From BQJU01 sp965229635 (GTDB lineage: Bacteria; Bacteroidota; Bacteroidia; Chitinophagales; Saprospiraceae), in the NCBI GenBank assembly GCA_965229635.1, contig OZ245894.1, forward strand, positions 7,874,001-7,938,000: a DNA stretch of 64,000 nt. The letters are read 5' to 3'. Numbering within the stretch: position 1 is the stretch's first letter; each line of letters begins with the position of its first letter. A program made the translations under genes and the position numbers. Below, piece after piece: positions 15,575-24,603 of this stretch. Below the pieces are notes generated by a model. It was not told the origin of the DNA, did no database searches, and worked only from the letters and a program-made list of their open reading frames with translations.

Positions 15575-15704
15575 GGGCGTGTCCTCGTCTGAGCCGAGGG
15601 TCGCTATCTCGGCTCAGCCGAGATGCATCGCTATTCACTCGGCCCTGCGGGCTCTTCCCGGCAAAGCCGGAAAGCCAGCTGCGCAACGCTCACGCGGCGT
15701 CCCT
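15575..15704. repeat. Dispersed hairpin element B, copy 1
   Basis: Begins gggcgtgtcc and includes a stem TCTCGGCT / AGCCGAGA (15607-15614, 15616-15623), then tcgctattcactcggccctgcggg, a second stem TTCCCGGC / GCCGGAA, and gcgcaacgctcacgc. The same order occurs at 34101-34212. It sits just after the GT39 stop and may serve as its transcript end. Confidence 0.8.
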
Positions 15705-15755
15705 CCATTGGTCAACCGTCCGTCATGACAACACAGCCGCCATTCCTGCGTTTTT

Positions 15756-17543
15756 ATGTTGATGAAGACCGTTGTTCAACATTTATTGATTGGCATTTTT
15801 CTGGTATCAGCTGTACTGAAGTCCCCCGGCCAGGGCTATGAGCTGCGCATTTTGGCCACCGATCACAGTGAAGTATGGCAGGAACTGGAATTGGACATCC
15901 AAAACCGCCCCGCCGATTCGCTGGGCCTGATCAATGAATTGCGGCGCATCACCAATGAACTACACCAAAGGGCTTACCTCGAAGCTTCCGTGGATACCAT
16001 AGCGATGAAGGATTCGCTGGCCATAGCATTCCTGCACCTCGGCCCACAGTACGAATGGATGGCCCTGACCGACGGCAATGTGGGCGAAGCCTGGCTCGAT
16101 CAGGTGGGCTTTCGCGAACGCATCTACCGCAAAAAGCCGTTCAATTACACCGAAGTAGCCCGCCTGCAGGAACGACTGTTGGAATATGCCGAAAACAATG
16201 GCTTTCCCTTCGCCAAGGTGTGGCTGGACAGCATTCGCGTACGGGGAAAAGGCATTTCCGCCAATCTGATGATGGACAAAGGCCCACTCATCCTGATCAG
16301 CGAGATCAATGTGCAAGGTACCGCCAAACTCTCCAAAACCTACCTCACCCGCTACCTCGGTCTGCGCGAGGGTATGCCTTTCGACAAGACCAAAATCCTG
16401 CGCATTCGCGACCGCATTCGGGAACTGCCATTTGTGCAGGCCAAAAAGGATGTGATCGTGCAATTTCGTGGGCAGGAGGCCATCTTAAAATTGGAGCTGG
16501 AACGTAAAAACGCCAGCCGTTTCGATTTCCTGATCGGGGTACTGCCCAACAGCCAGTCCACCGGAAGTGTGCTCATTACCGGCAGCTTTGAAGGAGAATT
16601 GCAAAACCAGTTTGGCCTGGGAGAAAAGATCTACGCCCAGTTTGAACAACTGCGCCCCCAAACCCAGGAGTTAAATCTGGCCTTCAATTACCCCTACGTA
16701 CTCGACATGCCCATCGGCGTAGACCTTGATTTTAGCCTTTACAAACGCGACACCAACTACCTGGATATCGGCTCCAATGTCGGGTTGCAGTACCTGCTGG
16801 AAGGCGCCAACTACGTGAAAGCGTTCTGGAACAACCAAAGCTCCATTCTGCTCACCGTGGATACCCAACGCGTGAAGCTCACCAATGAACTGCCCGATAC
16901 CCTGGATGTGACGCGTAGCTTCTTTGGCCTCGAATACCTGCAAGAAAAGCTGGATTACCGCTTTAATCCTCGCAAAGGCTGGGCTGTCAAAATCCGCGCC
17001 GGGGCCGGCACCAAACGTATCGAGCGCAATAATCAAATCGATCAGCTCAATATTGAAGATCCCTATTCGGATTTAAATCTAAAGTCATTCCAATACAAAG
17101 TAGAAGGTTATCTCGCGGGGTATTTACCCTTATTCAAGACCAGCACCATCAAAACTGCCATCCAGGGCGGTATCCTCATTGCGGATGAACCGGTGTACGC
17201 CAATGAACAATACCGCATCGGCGGCAACAAACTACTTCGGGGCTTTGATGAAGAATTCATTTTTGCCACCAATTACGCGGTATTGACGATGGAGTACCGC
17301 CTGCTACTGGGTCAAAATTCCTACCTCTACCTCTTTGGCGATTACGCACGTGTGGACAACAAAACCGCCAAAACCGAACCGGGAATAGATACAGTCGATT
17401 TCCCCTACGGCTTCGGCTCGGGCATCACCTTTGAGACCCGCGCCGGTATCTTTGGCCTCAGCCTCGCCTTCGGCACCCGCCAGCAACAACCTATTGATTT
17501 TGGATCACCGAAGGTGCATTTTGGGTATGTGAGCTTGTTCTAG
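15756..17543 (+). CDS. Omp85/BamA-family outer membrane protein with POTRA
   Basis: A 595-residue exported barrel protein. A signal peptide (residues ~1-26) is followed by a POTRA-like region (ISEINVQGTAKLSKTYLTRYLGLREGMPFDKTKIL, ~180-215) and an RELPFVQAKKDVIVQF segment. The C-terminal half is a surface-antigen barrel with the hallmark YRIGGNKLLRGFDEE motif of loop 6 and a terminal aromatic SLF. Shorter than BamA (~800 aa), it looks like a TamA- or patatin-associated type accessory translocator. ATG at 15756 or 15762. Stands alone; substrate unknown. Confidence 0.88.
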   Translation: MLMKTVVQHLLIGIFLVSAVLKSPGQGYELRILATDHSEVWQELELDIQNRPADSLGLINELRRITNELHQRAYLEASVDTIAMKDSLAIAFLHLGPQYEWMALTDGNVGEAWLDQVGFRERIYRKKPFNYTEVARLQERLLEYAENNGFPFAKVWLDSIRVRGKGISANLMMDKGPLILISEINVQGTAKLSKTYLTRYLGLREGMPFDKTKILRIRDRIRELPFVQAKKDVIVQFRGQEAILKLELERKNASRFDFLIGVLPNSQSTGSVLITGSFEGELQNQFGLGEKIYAQFEQLRPQTQELNLAFNYPYVLDMPIGVDLDFSLYKRDTNYLDIGSNVGLQYLLEGANYVKAFWNNQSSILLTVDTQRVKLTNELPDTLDVTRSFFGLEYLQEKLDYRFNPRKGWAVKIRAGAGTKRIERNNQIDQLNIEDPYSDLNLKSFQYKVEGYLAGYLPLFKTSTIKTAIQGGILIADEPVYANEQYRIGGNKLLRGFDEEFIFATNYAVLTMEYRLLLGQNSYLYLFGDYARVDNKTAKTEPGIDTVDFPYGFGSGITFETRAGIFGLSLAFGTRQQQPIDFGSPKVHFGYVSLF

Positions 17544-17913
17544 GAGGTGAGGGTTGGGCAAGATTTTTGAACCACATCAGGCACATTAGATTTCTTAGGG
17601 AGGCATTCTCCCTGATGTGCCTTAAACAACAAAAACTTTGCGAACTTCGCGGCTTAGCGTACAGTTTTATCCTCTCGCGAAGCCGCCAAGCCGCCAAGAA
17701 TTCGAATAAAAAATCCGTCTGGATTTTTCTATTCAAACCAAATCATGTTAATCCGGTAAATCCTGTCTCCAAAAAAAGTCAACATCATATCTGCCATTTT
17801 TGTGGAAACCGCCAGGTTTCGGCAAAAGCCACTTTGGCGGCTTAGCGAGATATAAATTTGATTGGTAAAAGACCTGAATTTATAGGAGTCCGGGATGAAT
17901 GCTGTCATTTTTC
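17544..17913. other. Spacer, no gene; short dispersed words
   Basis: Starts with gaaccacatcaggcacatt, then an inverted CACATCAGG / CCTGATGTG pair (~17572-17619), actttgcgaacttcgcggcttagcg, and aatcatgttaatccggtaaatcctgtc. These words recur with small changes at other spacers (12.6, 61.5, 62.9 kb). No gene. Confidence 0.5.
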
Positions 17914-17970
17914 AAAATCGTTATAAAAATAATTATTATTTTTATCATCATGATATTTGTAACGATTTTT
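17914..17970. repeat. AT-rich palindromic element, copy 2
   Basis: Runs aaaatcgttataaa ... TTTTATCATCATG ... tgtaacgattttt, the reverse-orientation relative of 1383-1450. It lies 66 bp upstream of the DUF6090 gene, so it could influence its promoter. Confidence 0.6.
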
Positions 17971-18036
17971 GCCAACTGGCGTCATATTCTAGCAGTCTAA
18001 CCTTCTACTTTCCAAAAACTCTGTACCTTCAACACC

Positions 18037-18732
18037 ATGGCCCGAAGATTACAAATACCAAAACTCCTCCGCTTTGACTGGAAATACGCGCTGGGAGAGA
18101 TTGCCCTGCTCTTCATCGGCATTACGCTGGCGATTGCTTTTAACAACTGGAATGAATCGCGCAAGCAGCGTGGCATGGAAAAGGAAACGCTACTGGAGAT
18201 CAAATCTGGTATAGAAAAAGATATGCGCGATATGGATATTAACATGGAGGGTTATGAGTATAGAATCAAGGCCTTTCAAACCTTCATCGACCTGTTGGAG
18301 GCTGAAAATTTACCACAAAGTGATACCTTACCTGCAATCATCAACAGCATCTACGGTTTCTCTCATTTCATCACCAACACCGCTCCCTACGAAACGCTTA
18401 AATCTCGCGGACTGGAGATCATTACCAATGACTCGCTACGCCTCACCATCGCCGAGTACTATGATGTCACTCAAGAATGGATACTGATCAATGAATCGAG
18501 GGCGCTGGATCAATACGAAAAATACATAGAGCAGATCCTCGTCGAGCAGATTACCTTCCGGAAAGGTACTAGATCTCGTTTTACAAATCTGGCAGCGCTT
18601 AAAGAGAGTAACCAGGTCCTACAAGCACTTTATCTCGTAAAAAGCGGACAGACTGCATTGCTCCAACTTTACACACACGCCAAACAACAAGCGGAGCACA
18701 TCATCCAGCAAATTGATATCGAAGCCCGTTAA
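18037..18732 (+). CDS. DUF6090 family membrane protein
   Basis: A 231-residue protein with one N-terminal membrane helix in the family signature YALGEIALLFIGITLAIAFNNWNE, followed by a long helical, charged domain. DUF6090 proteins are common in Bacteroidota, often in several copies, and have no known role. The last bases overlap the end of the convergent CHAT gene by 4 bp. ATG at 18037 is the natural start (MARRLQIPKLL). Confidence 0.88.
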   Translation: MARRLQIPKLLRFDWKYALGEIALLFIGITLAIAFNNWNESRKQRGMEKETLLEIKSGIEKDMRDMDINMEGYEYRIKAFQTFIDLLEAENLPQSDTLPAIINSIYGFSHFITNTAPYETLKSRGLEIITNDSLRLTIAEYYDVTQEWILINESRALDQYEKYIEQILVEQITFRKGTRSRFTNLAALKESNQVLQALYLVKSGQTALLQLYTHAKQQAEHIIQQIDIEAR

Positions 18733-21512
18733 GTGTCCTTACGCCGACCAGCCATTCGCCACCACAAACCTCCCAACAACAACCCGATTAATAAACCGCT
18801 ACCCCATTTCCACCAGGAGGTAGGTTGTTGCAAGACTAATGGCCCATCTCCACCAATATACACAAAGCCCGCCCAGTAATACGGAGACTTCTGATCGTCG
18901 GGAATTTGCAAGTCATTCAGGTAATCCAGCTTGGCCTGATGCAGCGCTTCGCTCCTCGTAATACCCGACTGCAATTTTTGGTAAAAATCGGTAAACAAAT
19001 CAGCTGTGGAGCGGTCGTTGACACTCCATAGACTGGAGATCAAACTGCGCGCTCCGGCATAAGTAAATCCCCGGGCCAGACTCATCACACCTTCTCCGGT
19101 CTGGTTCTTCCCCAATCCGGTTTCGCAGGCGCTGAGCACGACCAAATCAGCGGGGAGTTCCATAGCATACAAAGCGGGCAGAAAGAGTTTCTGGTCATTA
19201 AAGAAGATGAAGGGGTTACCCTGTTCCGCATTGGCCGCAGCGTGGGTGGAAAGGTGTAGTACCCGATATTGCGGTGCATTGTGCAAAAAATTCTGGCTGG
19301 AGGCTTCCTGATTGTAAAAATATTGCCCCTTAGACAACTTAGCCACCCCCTCCAGCTCGGCGGCGCTAAACTGTAGCTGGCCCATTTCTCCCGCCTCATC
19401 GGCAAAGGGAGCAAAACCCAGAATTTTAGCAATGCCTGGAGTTTCGTTCAAACTGCTTTGCTTTTCCAGAATCGTTGCAGAATACGTGTAGCGAATGCTG
19501 TATTTTTTCACCAAATAGGGCAAAAGACTGAGATTGTTACGCTCGCTTTTTTCATAAAGTAAAGCTTCAAAAGGTAGGTATTGCAACAATCCATCCAGGA
19601 CAATGCAAAGCTGCGAAATGGATTCTTCTTCATCCAAAACAGGAGCTAAAAGTCGCTTGTACAACGTAAAAGCCTCCTCCGCATAAGCCCCCGGCGCATT
19701 GATAATGGCACTGGCCTGTTGAAATTTGGCGATTAGCGAAAGTAATTGCTGATCCAATAAACTGTCCCGTTCAATTCTCAATAAACGGGCTTCCTTTTTG
19801 CCGACAGGCATCATATACACATGCTCATCACCAAAAAAATATTGCAACAACAACGCTGAATCATCCTTATTCAGTTGCTTCACATCTTCCAGATCGATGA
19901 CATGAGTAGTATACCGCAGTTCGTGATAATTGGGATAGGTACGCGCCAAATAATTCACCAATTCTACTGAAGCCTTTTGCTGGTCAAGCAATTCGGCCCG
20001 CAATTGCTGATTATCGGGATCTTCCTCCAAATCCGCTTTTAGGTCGATAATAGTTCTGGTCAATTGCCGTTCGCGCTGGGCAATGCTATCGGGAATGACC
20101 TGGCGGGCATCGGCGGCCATCAGGCCATCCAGCAGAAGAATAGACTTACTCTTTTCGAGGAAATAAAACGCCTGATCCATATCAGATAGCTCGTAGCTGA
20201 TAGCCAGTGCCTGCTCATAGATGCGGTGCACCTTACGTCGCCAGATGAGTTTAGATTCCTCCGCTGTATGTTCCAGCCGCATCAGGTCGATGAGGTAGTC
20301 GGCCAGTTGAAGCGTGGCCAAGGCCCGCTGAAGATGTTGCGGTTTTTTATCAGCTGTATAATAGGCCTGCCAGCCTTTGGCTTTATCTCCCAGGTAGGTC
20401 AACAGGCTTTCCTTATCGCTGGCATTCTCCAATTGCTCGCGGCTGGGATTTTCATCATCCTTCATTGGGCGAAAGCCCGGTAAAACGTGTTGGATGGCTT
20501 GCTGGTAATAGGACACCGCCCTGGCGTATTGGCCCCGCTCCAGATACACCTCGGCCAGGTTATCAGCCAGTGCCGCCTTACGCGAATGAAAGCCTTGACC
20601 GTTGATCTTGTCCCGTATCGCCAATCCTTGTTGCAGGGCCGCAATAGCCTTGCCATACTGCCCATCGGATTGGTAGGTATAGCCGATATTATTCAGCGTA
20701 CGCGCCACCTCATCTTCGTCCTCATTTTTGCGATAAAGCGCCAGTGCCTTCTCCAGATATTCAATGCCCTGGTCATAGTCTCCCAGCAAGGTATGGGAAT
20801 TACTGATTTCGGTATAACAATTGGCCAGGTCGTAGTCCTCTTCCAGGGTCTTCAAGGTGGCAGAAGCCGGCAATAAATATTCCAGCGATAGCTCGAGGTT
20901 TTTCCGGGTGCCCATCAATCGGTAGACACTCCCCAGCGTGTATTGAAATTGGGTTTTCAAAAGAGAATCGCTCCTCGAAAGGGTTTCTTTTTGAGCAAAG
21001 TGGTTGAGCCCCAGCTCAAGGTGCTGGACGGCACGGGCATAATCGCCAAAATCTCGTTCAATCTGCCCCAGATAGATAAAGCTGGTCTGGTAATACCTGT
21101 TTTTGGGGCTGTCGCCCAATTCGGAAATGGCTTCGTAATTAGGTAGCGCCTGTCGCGGTTCTCCGGCAAAAGATTGGTAAAAACGAGCCGTATTGAAATA
21201 ACTCTGCACCAACCCAGCAGTATCCCGAAGTTGTTGGCGTAGTGCAATGGCCTCCTGCGTAGAGGCAATGGCCTTGTAAATATCCAGCCGATATTGCTTT
21301 ACGCCCCTGGTGTGGTACAATAAAGCCAAGGTATCCAGCACCTCTTCTGAGTGGGCTTTCTGAATTAAAGAATCCAGCATAGCAACGGCAACAGCGGCTT
21401 CTCTCTGGCCCTTGGCCCTATCAATGGCCGCAGCGTAGGAAAAAGGCCCGTGCGCCACCCCTGCTATGCTGAAACAAAGGAAACAAAAGTGCAAAAAGAA
21501 TTTTTTGATCAT
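18729..21512 (-). CDS. CHAT protease with TPR repeats, exported and anchored
   Basis: A 927-residue protein. Signal peptide at 1-27; many TPR hairpins over ~100-420 (for example DYDQGIEYLEKALALYRKNEDEDEVARTL...NNIGYTYQSDGQYGKAIAALQQG pairs). The C-terminal CHAT domain has catalytic H757 (LHLSTHA) and C796 (VLSACETGLG), with the GVMSLARGFTYAGARSLISSLW signature. A final membrane helix (SGLLIGLLLGGLWW) with a basic tail would anchor it with the protease domain facing the periplasm. CHAT peptidases are caspase relatives in signalling or conflict pathways. It follows a T9SS subtilase gene by 21 bp, so an operon is likely. Confidence 0.92.
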   Translation of the reverse strand: MIKKFFLHFCFLCFSIAGVAHGPFSYAAAIDRAKGQREAAVAVAMLDSLIQKAHSEEVLDTLALLYHTRGVKQYRLDIYKAIASTQEAIALRQQLRDTAGLVQSYFNTARFYQSFAGEPRQALPNYEAISELGDSPKNRYYQTSFIYLGQIERDFGDYARAVQHLELGLNHFAQKETLSRSDSLLKTQFQYTLGSVYRLMGTRKNLELSLEYLLPASATLKTLEEDYDLANCYTEISNSHTLLGDYDQGIEYLEKALALYRKNEDEDEVARTLNNIGYTYQSDGQYGKAIAALQQGLAIRDKINGQGFHSRKAALADNLAEVYLERGQYARAVSYYQQAIQHVLPGFRPMKDDENPSREQLENASDKESLLTYLGDKAKGWQAYYTADKKPQHLQRALATLQLADYLIDLMRLEHTAEESKLIWRRKVHRIYEQALAISYELSDMDQAFYFLEKSKSILLLDGLMAADARQVIPDSIAQRERQLTRTIIDLKADLEEDPDNQQLRAELLDQQKASVELVNYLARTYPNYHELRYTTHVIDLEDVKQLNKDDSALLLQYFFGDEHVYMMPVGKKEARLLRIERDSLLDQQLLSLIAKFQQASAIINAPGAYAEEAFTLYKRLLAPVLDEEESISQLCIVLDGLLQYLPFEALLYEKSERNNLSLLPYLVKKYSIRYTYSATILEKQSSLNETPGIAKILGFAPFADEAGEMGQLQFSAAELEGVAKLSKGQYFYNQEASSQNFLHNAPQYRVLHLSTHAAANAEQGNPFIFFNDQKLFLPALYAMELPADLVVLSACETGLGKNQTGEGVMSLARGFTYAGARSLISSLWSVNDRSTADLFTDFYQKLQSGITRSEALHQAKLDYLNDLQIPDDQKSPYYWAGFVYIGGDGPLVLQQPTSWWKWGSGLLIGLLLGGLWWRMAGRRKDT

Positions 21513-21533
21513 GTATATCTCTCAGTTAGTGCA

Positions 21534-24323
21534 TCATTCTCGCTTGATGAGTGGCATAGCTTGTACCCCATTGTCGGTATACAGATTGAGGTAATACATG
21601 CCCATCGGTAAGGATTGTAAATTAATTTCCCGATCCAGCAAACCGGTATTGTCTTTTAAGGCCTCGTGCCATACCAATTGCCCCAGGGTATTGACCAGCG
21701 CCATCCCCCTAATCGGCACCTCATTATTGATAACGGTAATGCGCACCAACTCCCCAGCGGGATTTGGAAATAGATTCAACTGTGCTTCCGTACTCAATGG
21801 CTGGTCCGTGCCCACTACACATTCGCTGAAATTAATACCATTGATGAAGGTAGACAAATCGACACGCTTTTGGGTAATGGACCAGTCTACCCAGTCCGAA
21901 TTATTAAGATCTTCGCTGAGATTAAACAAAGTGGCCTTTAATAAATTGACACTGGTAATATTATCCATGCATTTTAACGCACCGGCATAGGCCGCTACCA
22001 CCGGCGAAGCCATTGAGGTACCATCCTTGAAGGCCCAAACTGCGGTCGGATCGATGAGGCTAGTCCCCGGAGGGATAATACTACCGATATTTTCTCCGGG
22101 TGCGGCAATGTGCACCCTTTCGGCAGAAAAATTAGATTCAGGCCAAATGTTGCTACCTTCACCCAGCGCCGCTACGGTAATAATATTATCCAGGTTGTAA
22201 TTGGAGGGGTAATTGGGCGTAGTTGGCGCATCCGGCGGATCAGAAATATCGGCCATTGAATTGCCGGCAGAGGTAATGACCATCACACTGCGTCCATCAT
22301 CATTAGCTGCCTCAATCACATTATGCAAAATGCCCCCGTCGGGGTCCTGCACAGCGGTGAAACCCCAGCTGGCATTGATCACTTCTGCTCCCATTTCAGC
22401 GGCGTAGACGATACCACAACTGACGTCAAAAAGCTTACCCAGTCCATGGAAGTCGTGGGTTTTCACTGGCAGAATCTTCAATTGGCAACAACCATCGATC
22501 GCCATATTAGCAGCCCGAAACTGCTCCCACTCCTGAATAAGGATGCCGGCTACATGCGATCCATGGCTGTGATCATCAAAGGGTTTATTTTGTTTAGTAG
22601 GATCGTGGCGGTGCACAAAATTCCAGCCTTGCCAGTCATTGGGATAACAAGTAGTCTGGTCCGGATCGAGCCATAAATAGGGGTTGATATCCAAAGAACC
22701 GATACTGCCGGGCAGGCCACTGTGTACATAATTGTAATCCACTCCCGTATCCAGAATGGCAATCAGCAAATCGTTTGGCTGTCCGGCTTCTACCCCTGCA
22801 TTGGCCACAAACGGCGCATCAAAAACTGGCGTTGTATCCTGCAGTTCCTCAATATCAAAATTGTAATAGTTAAAATCCGACTCTTCAATCTTGCCCGGCA
22901 TGGCATCAGCACTTTCCTGCTTGGATTCAATGGAGTCCGCATACATGTAGGCACTCAAGTCGAGGTTGGCCATAAAGAGATCATCCAGGCCGTAGTCATA
23001 GCCTAAGGTGCCACTATTTTCCTGACGCAAACAGACATCGACTGGCGAAGTCGTTCCCGGATGAGTAAATGTAAAGCTATATGTTGTCCATTTTCCTTCG
23101 GAATTGACTGTTAAATTGGACGGAGTCATAGAAGTATTACCTACATAAAGCTGTAATTGTGGCGGTGTGTCGCTCGTACCGGTTCTTGCCCGAAAGGCAA
23201 AAATATATTCGCCACTAGGTAGCATTGGCAGACTCTGGCACCACACGTCCATGCTGCTGTTGGCTGGTCCGTCCACAATCATAAACTGCCCCACACCAGG
23301 ATTACTAAATTCTTCGAAATCATATTGCCCAAAGGTGACACATTTATCAGAGAATTTAGTGCCAATGCAATAGGAAGTATTAGCACAAGTACAACTCGAG
23401 CTCAACTGGGACGTAAACCCCGTATCACCGTCGGAAAAGTCACCATTTTCAATCATATTCTCGGTATCGGCCAATGAAATTGTATTGGCAAAAATGAAGA
23501 GTTCCAACTCGCTGCAATTACAGGTATCGTATTGCACAACATTCAATTCATCACGCACACCCTGCTTTTCTGCTTCCGTCAATCCGGGTACCCATTGTAC
23601 CACCAATTCGGTAGGTGGATAAGCGCCCCCCAGCGAATCGATATGATAAGGAATGTCCCAGGCGGTCAGGCTGTCGCCCAATTCAGGGGGATACGTGCGC
23701 GGGAATTCTGTATCAGTAGAGTCGGGCTCAATTAGACGTACGTCGTCAATGATCCAGAAGTAATAAATGCCTTCAAAAGTAAATCGAATGCGCACATCCG
23801 ATTGGCCAGCAGCCACCGCACTAATATTGAGGTTCACCTTGGAATCATTGGGCGTTTCCACTCCAAAGCCGATTTCCTGGTTAATATCCCAATCCGTCCA
23901 GGTGGTTCCGCCGTCATTTGACACGCTGATGGTCGTCGTAGACATTGAGTTGCGATAATATTGATAAAATTGTAGCCACACTTCATCATTGGCACTGCAA
24001 TCGATCGGATCGGAAGTGATGATACTGAAGTCGGGAAAAGGAACCTGCCCAATCGGGAAATGCTGACCATCGGAGTCAAACATCAAGGCGCCAGTGCCGC
24101 TCGGAGAACCAATAGCGGAACGATTGCCCCAGTACTGACCCGAGCTGGCTTCACCGTCGGGAGTATACCGCCAGCGAGTCATGTTTGAGGATGGGGTGAC
24201 GGTCCAGCCAGGCAACACATCATTGTTAAATTCATCCGTGAAAATGGTGTCATTTTGTGCCTGCAAATCGAAGGCAGACATCAAAATCAGACATAGCGAT
24301 AGAAGTAAGAACCGGGGTTTCAT
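21534..24323 (-). CDS. Secreted S8 subtilase with T9SS sorting domain
   Basis: A 929-residue secreted serine protease. Signal peptide ~1-22. An N-terminal beta-sandwich (EFNNDVLPGWTV... to ...WIIDDVRLIEP) is a MAM/concanavalin-like module, and a second such module (~290-450) is inserted. The subtilase catalytic triad is D525 (AILDTGVD), H587 (HSHGSH) and S770 (GTSMASP). The last ~80 residues are a type A T9SS sorting domain (LFPNPAGE ... MGMYYLNLYT). It should be exported and attached to, or released from, the surface. Upstream neighbour of CHAT, 21 bp apart. Confidence 0.93.
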   Translation of the reverse strand: MKPRFLLLSLCLILMSAFDLQAQNDTIFTDEFNNDVLPGWTVTPSSNMTRWRYTPDGEASSGQYWGNRSAIGSPSGTGALMFDSDGQHFPIGQVPFPDFSIITSDPIDCSANDEVWLQFYQYYRNSMSTTTISVSNDGGTTWTDWDINQEIGFGVETPNDSKVNLNISAVAAGQSDVRIRFTFEGIYYFWIIDDVRLIEPDSTDTEFPRTYPPELGDSLTAWDIPYHIDSLGGAYPPTELVVQWVPGLTEAEKQGVRDELNVVQYDTCNCSELELFIFANTISLADTENMIENGDFSDGDTGFTSQLSSSCTCANTSYCIGTKFSDKCVTFGQYDFEEFSNPGVGQFMIVDGPANSSMDVWCQSLPMLPSGEYIFAFRARTGTSDTPPQLQLYVGNTSMTPSNLTVNSEGKWTTYSFTFTHPGTTSPVDVCLRQENSGTLGYDYGLDDLFMANLDLSAYMYADSIESKQESADAMPGKIEESDFNYYNFDIEELQDTTPVFDAPFVANAGVEAGQPNDLLIAILDTGVDYNYVHSGLPGSIGSLDINPYLWLDPDQTTCYPNDWQGWNFVHRHDPTKQNKPFDDHSHGSHVAGILIQEWEQFRAANMAIDGCCQLKILPVKTHDFHGLGKLFDVSCGIVYAAEMGAEVINASWGFTAVQDPDGGILHNVIEAANDDGRSVMVITSAGNSMADISDPPDAPTTPNYPSNYNLDNIITVAALGEGSNIWPESNFSAERVHIAAPGENIGSIIPPGTSLIDPTAVWAFKDGTSMASPVVAAYAGALKCMDNITSVNLLKATLFNLSEDLNNSDWVDWSITQKRVDLSTFINGINFSECVVGTDQPLSTEAQLNLFPNPAGELVRITVINNEVPIRGMALVNTLGQLVWHEALKDNTGLLDREINLQSLPMGMYYLNLYTDNGVQAMPLIKRE

Positions 24324-24603
24324 ATCTAGAGGTTTTAGTAAATGCCACTCGTTCAGGCACTGCCCTCAAGGGGGAGGGAAATAATAAGGGACGGACTTTG
24401 AATAAACGCTTACCTGATTGAATGGTAGGCAAACAAGTTAAGAAAATGTTGATAAAAAAATGTGTTTCGCAATTTCCAAATGAAAAAAATATATAATTGT
24501 CCATAGTCGATTGTTGAATTCCTTTAATTCAACAATTGAAACGAAAGAGGGGAAAGCACCACCCTAAGCAGCACTTTCCCGGTTCATTCCAAATGAAATT
24601 GGC
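24324..24603. other. Spacer with two hairpins between subtilase genes
   Basis: TTGTTGAATT / AATTCAACAA (24511-24520, 24526-24535) and GGGAAAG / CTTTCCC (24550-24580) lie downstream of the minus-strand subtilase at 24604. Neither has a convincing T-run in that direction, so they are weak terminator candidates. The left part must hold the promoter for 24323, but no clear TAnnTTTG box was found. Confidence 0.45.
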
